DNA of 64,000 bases. Origin: a bacterium. GTDB taxonomy: Bacteria; Planctomycetota; UBA1135; UBA2386. Below the pieces are notes generated by a model that was not told the origin of the DNA, did no database searches, and saw only the letters and a program-made list of their open reading frames with translations. Of this stretch, positions 32,297 through 40,677 are shown piece after piece. Within the stretch, counting starts at the first letter, position 1. The number at the start of each line of letters is the position of its first letter. The stretch lies in NCBI GenBank assembly GCA_030432695.1, contig JAUILN010000010.1, positions 178,910 through 242,909 of the forward strand. The letters run 5' to 3'. Both the position numbers and the translations under genes were made by a program.

Positions 32297-34213
32297 TCAC
32301 GCGAACGGCAGATAGCACACCGTGTTCGTGAGCAGGATCATCACGAACGTGCAGCACGTGGTCAGCGCGCCGAGGTAGATCCGCCCCGTCAGCCGGAAGA
32401 ACAGCCGGTTGAGGATCGGCAGCGCGAACATCACCGGCACCACGCCGAACAGCAGGTTCACGTAGAGCCAGCCGTCGGTCCAGTACACCGTTCCGGTCGC
32501 CGCGAACACCGAGTACTGGACCGCCACGATCAGCGCGAGCCCGAGCGTGTTGGCCAGCGCGATCAGCAGCAGGTTGCCCCAGCCCGCCCCCTCGAAGCGC
32601 ATCGCGCCGTTCACGCGCAGCGAGTTCGACAGGAAGAACACCAGGAACACCGGCGCGTACATCGGCAGGAGCGGCAAGAGCGACGCGGGGAAGGCCCGGA
32701 CACCGAGGAAGACGAACCGGTAGTCGACGTGGAACAGGTAGTGGACCGCGAACAGCAGGCCGAAGCACGACGCGGTCACCAGCAGCGCCAACACCACGGT
32801 CTTCAGCAGTTCGACGACGCCGACCGAGGCACCCCAGCGCGCGGCGCTCGCACCCTGCCGCCGCCCGTGTAGCAGGTGCACGCCGAAGAACAGCAGGAAC
32901 CCGAAGCAGCCGTTCAGCAGCGCCCACAGCATCACGCCATTGTTCATCCGCTGCGGGAAGAACCAGGTCTGCTCGCGGTTCGCGGACTCGGCGAACAGCT
33001 CCTGCGAGAGCTCGCACAGCGGGATGTACGAGACGCACGCCACCAGCGCCGAGAGCACGAACACTCCCCAGAACCAGAGGAGCCCCCGACCGACCGGCCG
33101 CGGCTGCGGCGGCGGCACCTCGTGCACGAGCTCCTGGAACCACGGGATGCGCAGGTAGAGCCGCGCCAGCGGCACCAGCGAGCAGAGCGCCGCCAACAGC
33201 GCCAGCAGCGTGCCGAGTTCCTTCCACTGCCAGATCTGGTCGTCGCCCGGGATCGCGCCGTCGAGGCCGAAGACCTGCGTGAAGTAGTCGAGCTGGTGGG
33301 CCGTCGCCTCGAACGAGTAGGGCTGCAGGGGATGCAGCAGCGGCTCGTTGTGGACCACGCGCAGGGTCCGGTCCTGGGCATCGCCGTACAGCCGCCCGAT
33401 CCCGACCTCCTCCAGCGAAGCCGTCTCGGCGGTGCCCGCCGACCGCACCAACCGCAGCGCCTCCGGCGCACGCCGCATGTCGCCGTGTGCGAGCTCGTTG
33501 CGGTAGGCGCCCTCGTCGTGGAGCGCGTAGCTCATGCCGACGTTGGACCGCACGTGCCGGAGCACCGAGCGGGTCATCGTCAGCGCGTAGCCCGACACGT
33601 AGACCGAGTGCAGCTTGCTCGGCCCGTCACCGGCGAGTTCCCCGAAGTGACTGGCCGCGCGGATCGCCGCATTGCCGCCCGCGGAATGGCCGGTCGCGCC
33701 GATCCGCGAGCGGTCGACGTAGTTCAGGTTCGGCGTGTCGTGGACGTAGTCCACCACCGCGAACAGCCCGTAGCCCTCCTCGGTCGCCGAACGCCGGCTC
33801 ATCGAGGCGCTCGACGATCCCTGCGCATACGGATCGATCGCGATCACCACCACGCCGCGGCGCGACAGCTCGATCGAGATGTTCGACAGCGTCTCCTTGG
33901 TGCGCTGGAAACCGGGCACCACGACCACCAGCGGTGCCGGCTGCTCCGCGGTCGCGGTGCGGGGCCGGAACAGGTCCGCCGCCACCCACTGGCCGTTCTG
34001 GGTCGGCAGGACGATCGACCGCACCGAGACAGCGCCGAGCGACGACTGCAACCAGGACGCGGTGGCGCTCGCCAGCAGGATCACCGCCAGGAGGACGAAC
34101 AACGGCGCGTGGCCTCGGGTCGAGGAGCGCGCGATGGACGAAACGTCGGTTGGATCGGGTCGCGGCACGGCGGCGGGAGTCTCCTCGATCTCCAACGCGC
34201 TTTCCCGGACCAA
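32297..34213 (-). CDS. Alpha/beta-hydrolase domain fused to a polytopic membrane region
   Basis: PAPLVVVVPGF, GATGHSAGGNAAIRAA nucleophile elbow, then multiple TM helices to the C-terminus. Confidence 0.78.
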   Translation of the reverse strand: MVRESALEIEETPAAVPRPDPTDVSSIARSSTRGHAPLFVLLAVILLASATASWLQSSLGAVSVRSIVLPTQNGQWVAADLFRPRTATAEQPAPLVVVVPGFQRTKETLSNISIELSRRGVVVIAIDPYAQGSSSASMSRRSATEEGYGLFAVVDYVHDTPNLNYVDRSRIGATGHSAGGNAAIRAASHFGELAGDGPSKLHSVYVSGYALTMTRSVLRHVRSNVGMSYALHDEGAYRNELAHGDMRRAPEALRLVRSAGTAETASLEEVGIGRLYGDAQDRTLRVVHNEPLLHPLQPYSFEATAHQLDYFTQVFGLDGAIPGDDQIWQWKELGTLLALLAALCSLVPLARLYLRIPWFQELVHEVPPPQPRPVGRGLLWFWGVFVLSALVACVSYIPLCELSQELFAESANREQTWFFPQRMNNGVMLWALLNGCFGFLLFFGVHLLHGRRQGASAARWGASVGVVELLKTVVLALLVTASCFGLLFAVHYLFHVDYRFVFLGVRAFPASLLPLLPMYAPVFLVFFLSNSLRVNGAMRFEGAGWGNLLLIALANTLGLALIVAVQYSVFAATGTVYWTDGWLYVNLLFGVVPVMFALPILNRLFFRLTGRIYLGALTTCCTFVMILLTNTVCYLPFA

Positions 34214-34306
34214 ACCCGGGCTCGGCCGCGGCAGGTCCGGTGCCTTCGGGTGCTGTCCGGCACCGAGGCCGCCGACTACCCTGACACCCGACGCCGACCT
34301 TCATCC

Positions 34307-35536
34307 ATGCCGCGCACCCTCCTGTTCCTGCTGTTCCTGGCACTCTCGCTCGCCCCCACACTCACCGCGCAGACCGCCAAGAACCTGCTGTTCTACGGCA
34401 ACAGCTACTCGGCCCGGAACGGCACCGTCGGCGACGTCGTCCGCCTGCTGGCGGTCGAAGCCGGGCACCCCGCACCCGTGACGATCCAACGCCTGGTCAG
34501 CTCGCAGGACCTGCACTTCCACGCCACCGACCCCACGCAGGTCGCTGCGATCGGCAACTCGCTACCCCCCGGCCGGCGCTGGGACGCGGTGGTGATGCAG
34601 GGCCAGTCGCTCGAAGCCACCGCCGCGCGCGGCGACCCATCGCTGTTCCGATCCAGCGCGGTCGCGATCCTCGGCAACGTCCGCGCCCACAGTCCCGCCG
34701 CGCAGGCGATCCTCTACCAGACCTGGGCCCGCGCGCTCGGCCACCCGCTCTACCCGGTTCCGTTCACCTCGCCGCGCGCGATGCACGACGAGATCCGCGG
34801 CAACTACGCGCGCGCCGCCGCCGACCTCGACGCCGCTTTCGGCAGCGGCAGTGCCTCGCTGGCCCGCGCCGGCGATTGCGTCGCACTGCTCGAGTGGGAT
34901 CCGACCTACTACGAGAGCGACCTCCACCATCCCGCACCGGCGGTGACCGTGCTGGCGGGCATGACCCTGTTCACCGCCATCTACCGCCAGCCGGTCTGCG
35001 GGATCGCGCCCGACTTCAACGCCGGCGGCCCGCTCGTCTCCAGGCTCGCCAGCCTCGGCCTCGGCCAGGCCGACTGGAATCGGCTCGCAGGTCTCGCCGA
35101 CCGCTGCGCGGCGCGCGACCTCCGCTCCTATCCCGGTTCCGGCGACCACCTGCTGCTCGAAGGCGGCGTGTTCCCCGGCGCGCTCACCGCCTGCCCCGTC
35201 CAGCCGATCCGCGCCGGCGCGTTCCTGCAGGTCCGGATGCGCTCGCTGAACGGCGCGTTCGACCGGGCGCCGGGCTTCGTGCTGCTCGACGTGTTCCCCA
35301 CTGGCTTCCCGCCGGGACCGCTGCAGGGGCTGCCCGAGATCCAGGTGGCCCCCGCCACCGCCGCGGTGTTCGCGCAGTCGGGGAACCTGCTCAGCCCACT
35401 GCCGCTGCTGGTCCCGTTGCCCACCGCGGTGCCCGGCGCCTCGATCCTCGCCCAGGGCATCGCCGCGGCACCGAGCCGCGCGACCGGCAGCTCTCTGCTC
35501 ACCGCCACCGACGGCATCGAGTTCCCGTTCCGCTGA
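34307..35536 (+). CDS. Secreted SGNH-like/hypothetical protein with C-terminal module
   Basis: Signal MPRTLLFLLFLALSLAPTLTAQ; NLLFYGNSYSARNGTVGDVVRLLAVEAG; DAVVMQGQSLEAT. Confidence 0.68.
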   Translation: MPRTLLFLLFLALSLAPTLTAQTAKNLLFYGNSYSARNGTVGDVVRLLAVEAGHPAPVTIQRLVSSQDLHFHATDPTQVAAIGNSLPPGRRWDAVVMQGQSLEATAARGDPSLFRSSAVAILGNVRAHSPAAQAILYQTWARALGHPLYPVPFTSPRAMHDEIRGNYARAAADLDAAFGSGSASLARAGDCVALLEWDPTYYESDLHHPAPAVTVLAGMTLFTAIYRQPVCGIAPDFNAGGPLVSRLASLGLGQADWNRLAGLADRCAARDLRSYPGSGDHLLLEGGVFPGALTACPVQPIRAGAFLQVRMRSLNGAFDRAPGFVLLDVFPTGFPPGPLQGLPEIQVAPATAAVFAQSGNLLSPLPLLVPLPTAVPGASILAQGIAAAPSRATGSSLLTATDGIEFPFR

Positions 35537-35638
35537 CGGGCTCGTAAACGCCACCGAATGCCAGCTAGCGGCTTGGCGAACCGCAGCGGGCGTGGTCCGA
35601 CGTCCTACGAGAACCGGCTCGGATCAGGCGGCGAAGCA

Positions 35639-36886
35639 TCACCAGACCACCGCGAAACCCGGCGGTCCGATGTCCCAGGCGCCGCCTGGGGACAGGGAAG
35701 CGACCTGATAGACCAGCGCCTCGCCGGGCTCCATCCAGTCCGGGATCCGCGTGCGGAAGCTGATGTCGCGGTTCGCGTCGACCGCGCCGCAGCCGATCTC
35801 GACCACCAGGGTCGGGTCGAGCCATACGTCGCCGATCGGCAGCTCGATCGGTGGACTCGGATGGATCAGGCTTGCGAACAACGACACCACCGAGTTGCTC
35901 GGACCGATCACGTCGATGACCTGCTGCTGCCCGGGATGCGCGTCGCCCGGATGCGCGGTGGGATACTCGTGGACGAGTTCGCCGCAGGGGTTTCGCCAGC
36001 AGCCGCGGGTGCTGATGTTAGGGTCGCGGACGACGTAGAGGGCTTCGGGGTCGGGGGGTGCAGCCCCCTGCGTAACGAGGACCCACCAGTAGTTGGCGTC
36101 TGGAGGACATGAACTGCGAGTCAGAGGATTCGGACCTTCGCCGGCGATCAGTTCGACACCGCCAGTGAGGAAGGTCCTCGCACCACTCCCGCGTGTATAG
36201 ACTGCGGAGTCAGGCCCCCATAAGCCTTGTGTGCTGCGATAGTAGCCCCCCCCTTCGATAACGCCACCCACGATCCAAACTTCGCTTCCAAAGTTGTTGC
36301 ATGGGGAGGACTGACCATCCCTCACAAAGTATGCCCCCCAGACTGGATGCAAGACGCTATCGCCAACAATCCCTCGAGAGTCGGTGAACGCTATTCCGCC
36401 CTGGAGACCATGGTAGTGAAAATCCGTAATTGCCACATGATCGGACCGAAGAACCCCCACACTTCCTCCATAGGTCTGTGGAGACCCGTGGAACTTCGAC
36501 AGTAGTACGAGGCCACGACAATCGATCGGATTGACGAGAGAATTCACCGACCCGAAATCCAGGTTGTGGGCCAGGAATACCTGGTCATCCGGCAGGTCTC
36601 GAATCCGAGGGTCTCCCCAGACAGGAACTGGGGCCAATCCCAGACCTACAATGCGGACCCCGTGCGAGACATCAGACGGCAGGGCGTAGGGAGCGCCGGA
36701 TCCCGGGCGCACGAGGATGCGATCCCCGGACTGAGAAGCTGCGTAAGCGAGATCGATGTCTGCGTAATCAGCTCCTGCCGCCATGGTGTTGTCCACGATG
36801 AGCGTGCGCTGCGCCATTCCCATCTCGCAGGCGATCGCACCACACAACAGACCGAGAACGAGAGCCCTGAGCGAGTGCCCCCCCAT
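35639..36886 (-). CDS. Secreted hypothetical protein, possibly beta-helix-like
   Basis: Signal MGGHSLRALVLGLLCGAIACEMGMAQ; VDNTMAAGADYADIDLAYAASQSGDRILVRPG; C-terminal module; ATG overlaps the preceding TGA. Confidence 0.65.
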   Translation of the reverse strand: MGGHSLRALVLGLLCGAIACEMGMAQRTLIVDNTMAAGADYADIDLAYAASQSGDRILVRPGSGAPYALPSDVSHGVRIVGLGLAPVPVWGDPRIRDLPDDQVFLAHNLDFGSVNSLVNPIDCRGLVLLSKFHGSPQTYGGSVGVLRSDHVAITDFHYHGLQGGIAFTDSRGIVGDSVLHPVWGAYFVRDGQSSPCNNFGSEVWIVGGVIEGGGYYRSTQGLWGPDSAVYTRGSGARTFLTGGVELIAGEGPNPLTRSSCPPDANYWWVLVTQGAAPPDPEALYVVRDPNISTRGCWRNPCGELVHEYPTAHPGDAHPGQQQVIDVIGPSNSVVSLFASLIHPSPPIELPIGDVWLDPTLVVEIGCGAVDANRDISFRTRIPDWMEPGEALVYQVASLSPGGAWDIGPPGFAVVW

Positions 36887-37358
36887 CACTTCTGCCTCCA
36901 CTTCCAGAGTCCCTGAGAACCCGCGATGTAGACCTCGTTCTTGAAGTCGAAATCGAGGTCCTCGACGAGGATCGAGTTGTAGGCGCCGAGACTGCCCGGC
37001 ACCCAGACATGCTGGAGCTGGGAACCGATAGTATTCGCCCCGAGAGCGAAGACGAACAAGCCCCCCGCGAGCGTCGTCACGAGCAATTCGGGGCCTGCAC
37101 GTTCCGGAGCCTGCACGGCGTCGCCGATCGCGAGGCCAGCCACTGCGAATCCACCTCGGTCGGAGTTCGCGAGGCTCGGGTCGGATGTGAGGTCGTCCAA
37201 CTTCTGCATTGTGGTCCCATCCCAACGCATCCAGCGCACGGCCCCAACCATCCGCGCCCCCGCGGCTGGCGTCACGACAGCCTGATCGGGATAGGTCATG
37301 CAGGTGCCGGCGAAGATGTCCATCTGATCGCGCTGCTGAAGATCCCGTGCAGCGATCA
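36886..37358 (-). pseudogene. Fragment of an FG-GAP-like secreted protein lacking its N-terminal part
   Basis: DLQQRDQMDIFAGTCMTYPDQ...PELLVTTLAGGLFVFALG...LVEDLDFDFKNEVYIAGSQGLWKWRQK*; homology-like sequence starts at the stop codon of the upstream GT gene and no signal peptide is present. Confidence 0.5.
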
Positions 37359-38789
37359 GCGAGGCCCCAAGATCACGTGCTGCACGCGATTCCACTGTGG
37401 CCCCGCGTACAGCAAGTCGTAGCGATCCAGAACGAGCCTGATCCACCGTTCGGTGTACGGCGCGTATCGGATCACCACATGTATGCGACCCTCGAGGTGC
37501 TCAGGCAACGTGCCGCGGGACTCGAGTACGATCCGCGTCCCAGGTTGGAGCAATCGCGCATCTAGATAGCAGGGCAGCGGACCGACGTCGAAGCCGCTCG
37601 GCATTCCGGTGATGGTGCCAAGGCGATCGCCGTCCCGCCACCGCGCCGCGACGCTGGCACAGGCTTCGCGATAGCCATCCTTGGAGCCCAGACCTGCCGT
37701 CTCGACGCATACCAGGCCGAACGCAGAAGCGACCAACAGCCACCCGCCAAACGCCAGGCGCGCCGGCAACTGCCCGAGTCCCAATCCCAGGAAGCCGCAG
37801 AGGAACACCGGGACGGTCACGAAGTAGCGGGCCGTAAAGCGTGGCTCGACGAACTGGCACAGGACCAGCGCGACGACGACCGGCACTGCCGATGCCGTCC
37901 CCAAGCCGGTGGCGAGCGCTCGTGTCGGCGCGCGCATCGCCGCGACCGCTCCAGACAGCAGACCGAAGACTACAAGGCCACCGCCGCAGACCAATGACGG
38001 CGTAGAAAGCAGACGCAGTTGGACCAACGTCAAGCGGAGCGGTAGCGAGGCCAGGTAGCCTAGCGATCGATGGGCCTGCGCTCCCCAGTCACCCTCGAGC
38101 TGCGACGGTAGCAGGGTCAGGTAGACCGGCAAGGCCGCCAGCGCTCCTACGAGCGGCCCGGCTCCCCATGACCACCAGTGCGGAATCCCACTGGGCCGCG
38201 TCACCACCGCGAGGGTCCCTACGGCAAGGACCGCGAACCCACCGTGGTAGTGACTCAGGCAGGCGAGCGCGGCACCCAGCGCGCCGAGCGCCGCCGCACG
38301 CAGCCGCTCCCCGATCAAGCCACGGCTCCAGGCGAGGAACAGCAACGCGGTGCCCAATTCGACCGCCGCGTAGGGGCGCAGCTCCCTGGCGTACCAGCAC
38401 AGGAACGGGGAGAGCGCGTAGCAGGTGACCGCGAACAGCCTGGTGGTAGACCTCACGTTCAGGCCGAACCACGTCAAGGCGTATACCCCCAGAGACAGCG
38501 AAGACAGCGTCGCCGGCAGGAGTCGCAACAGGGACGGATCGAGACCGACCAGCGACTGCCACCACCGCAACAGCCAGAAGAACGCCGGCGGGTTGCTCTC
38601 CCGTGCCAGCTCGCTGAATAGTTCGGGGCACGTGGCCAGGTGCACGCTGAAGCCCTCGTCGAGCCACAACGACTCGGCACCGAGCGAACCCAGCCGGAAC
38701 CACAGGCCGCCGGCGAGCGCCACGCACCAGGCAGCGAAGTGCCAGCGCGGTACAGCCGGTTCTACCGCCTCTTTCCGCCCGTCACCCAT
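37356..38789 (-). CDS. Polytopic glycosyltransferase, GT39/PMT-like
   Basis: GAESLWLDEGFSVHLA (DE in first loop), NPPAFFWLLRWW, LSPFLCWYARELRPYA; many TM helices. Confidence 0.82.
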   Translation of the reverse strand: MGDGRKEAVEPAVPRWHFAAWCVALAGGLWFRLGSLGAESLWLDEGFSVHLATCPELFSELARESNPPAFFWLLRWWQSLVGLDPSLLRLLPATLSSLSLGVYALTWFGLNVRSTTRLFAVTCYALSPFLCWYARELRPYAAVELGTALLFLAWSRGLIGERLRAAALGALGAALACLSHYHGGFAVLAVGTLAVVTRPSGIPHWWSWGAGPLVGALAALPVYLTLLPSQLEGDWGAQAHRSLGYLASLPLRLTLVQLRLLSTPSLVCGGGLVVFGLLSGAVAAMRAPTRALATGLGTASAVPVVVALVLCQFVEPRFTARYFVTVPVFLCGFLGLGLGQLPARLAFGGWLLVASAFGLVCVETAGLGSKDGYREACASVAARWRDGDRLGTITGMPSGFDVGPLPCYLDARLLQPGTRIVLESRGTLPEHLEGRIHVVIRYAPYTERWIRLVLDRYDLLYAGPQWNRVQHVILGPR

Positions 38790-39744
38790 TCGCCAACACT
38801 GCCCGCGTCGCGGCCACCACCGACGCGTGGTCCACGCCACTCGTCGCGATCACGCCGCGATTGCCCGCCAACGTCCGCCCCTGCCCGAAGTCGAGCGGCT
38901 TGCCATCCACATCGGTGACGGTCCCACCGTTCTCCTCCACACAGATCATCCCCGCCGCGTGATCCCAGATCTTCTCCTGGTAACCCGGCCGGGTCGGCAG
39001 GCGCAGGTAGATCTGCGCATCGCCGCGCGCCACCGCCGCGTACTTCGCCTGGCTGTCGATGCGCACCGGCTCACCGCCGACACCGAGCCGCGCCTTGATC
39101 AGCGCCGAGTGGTCGTGGTTGCTGTGCCCGCTCTCCACCGACTCGCAGAGGCTCGCGGTCGCGAAGTCACGTCCGGCTCCCTGGCGCGGTAGCAGCACGC
39201 CGTTCTGGAACACGCCCTTGCCGCGCTCGGCGGTGAGCACGATGCCGAGCGAACCGTCGGCCGCGGTCATGTTGGGGCAGCCGAGCGCGCCGAGCACGAC
39301 CTTGCCGCCGTCGATCCGACCGAGTGCGATCGCGTACTGCTCGCCGCGCAGGAAGCCCTTGGTGCCGTCGATCGGGTCGAGGGTCCAGTGGCTCGCGCCG
39401 CTCCGACCATCGTGGTCGCCACGGTCGATCCAGGAGAGCACGTCGTCGACGCTCACGGCATCGCCGAGCACCTTGCGGACCTGCGCCACGACCTGCGCGC
39501 ACAGCGCCTCGTTGGCCGGGTCGCGCAGGTCGGCGGCGTCCTCCTCGCCGACCAGCGGCACGTCCGGGAAGGCCCGCGCCAGCACCGACGACACCACCGC
39601 CTGGGCGGCGTAGTCGGCGACGGTGACCGGACTCTTGTCCTTCTTCTCCAGCGTCTCGGCGGTGATCAGGTCCTGCTGGACTGCGCGCGTGACCCGGGCG
39701 GCGAGGGAGACCGCCTCGGCGGCGACTTCGATGGCATTGCTCAC
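38782..39744 (-). CDS. 3'(2'),5'-bisphosphate nucleotidase / inositol monophosphatase family (CysQ-like)
   Basis: KSPVTVADYAAQAVV, LVGEEDAADL, WTLDPIDGTKGFLRG, IWDHAAGMICVEENGGTVTD. Confidence 0.93.
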   Translation of the reverse strand: MSNAIEVAAEAVSLAARVTRAVQQDLITAETLEKKDKSPVTVADYAAQAVVSSVLARAFPDVPLVGEEDAADLRDPANEALCAQVVAQVRKVLGDAVSVDDVLSWIDRGDHDGRSGASHWTLDPIDGTKGFLRGEQYAIALGRIDGGKVVLGALGCPNMTAADGSLGIVLTAERGKGVFQNGVLLPRQGAGRDFATASLCESVESGHSNHDHSALIKARLGVGGEPVRIDSQAKYAAVARGDAQIYLRLPTRPGYQEKIWDHAAGMICVEENGGTVTDVDGKPLDFGQGRTLAGNRGVIATSGVDHASVVAATRAVLANG

Positions 39745-39906
39745 CGGGGCAGCATCGGCAGCCGCGGAGCCCGGAACAAACCCGATTCCCGGGCCAACAC
39801 ACGGCGCGCCGCCGATTCCTCGGCATCCCGCATCGGGACGGCTCCTCAAGGGTTCCCCCCCAACTGCCGAATCCGAGGGAGGAACCGCCCACGAGGAACC
39901 GACCCG

Positions 39907-40605
39907 ATGCGCCGACCGACCGATCGACTCCTTCCCCGCGCCACCGTCGCCCTGGCCGCGACCCTGGCGCTGAGCGCCTGCCGGACTGCCGGCGGGCCCG
40001 ACCGCGGCCCGGCAAAGGTCGAGGAGCTGGTGACCTGGGTCGAGCGGATGCACGTCGAGACCGAGCTGACGCGCCAGCGGACCGACGAGGTCGTCGAGGC
40101 GCTGCGCGACCTCGTGGCACCCGACTCGAGCGTCGATCCGGCGCAGGCCTACGCGACCTACCTCGAAGCCATCGAGCGCGTCGACGAGCAGACCACGCGG
40201 CTGCGCGACACCTACGAGCCGATGCAGAAGGCCTCGGGTCCAGTGTTCGCCCAGTGGCAGAAGGACCTCGACCAGTTCCACTCCGACAGCCTGCGCAACC
40301 GCAGCGAGGAGCGGCTGGCCGCCACCAAGGGTCGCTTCGAGGCGATCGTCGCCGCCGCCGGCCCAGCACTGCAGCAGGCCGACGAGCTGCTGAAGTCGTT
40401 CCGGGACCACGCGCTGTTCCTCGGCCACGACTTCAACGCCGCGAGCCTCGCGGCGATCGAACAGGACCTGGTCGCGGTCACCGACCTCGCCGGCCAGGTC
40501 GACCGCGGTCTGGCCGAGTCGATGGCCGCCTCGCAGGACTACGTCGAGAACGCCGCGCCGCCGCTGCGCGCGATGCCGGCCGGCCCCGACACCGGCGGCC
40601 GCTGA
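39907..40605 (+). CDS. DUF2959-like lipoprotein
   Basis: Lipobox LALSAC; FAQWQKDLDQFHSDSLRNRSEERLAATKGRFEAIV...FRDHALFLGHDFNAASLAAIEQDL resembles DUF2959. Confidence 0.75.
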   Translation: MRRPTDRLLPRATVALAATLALSACRTAGGPDRGPAKVEELVTWVERMHVETELTRQRTDEVVEALRDLVAPDSSVDPAQAYATYLEAIERVDEQTTRLRDTYEPMQKASGPVFAQWQKDLDQFHSDSLRNRSEERLAATKGRFEAIVAAAGPALQQADELLKSFRDHALFLGHDFNAASLAAIEQDLVAVTDLAGQVDRGLAESMAASQDYVENAAPPLRAMPAGPDTGGR

Positions 40606-40677
40606 CCGTTCTGCGCCCCACCCGCGGCACCGAAGCGCCGCGGACGACCGCGCCCCGGAGGAGGAGGGGCCGCCGCC

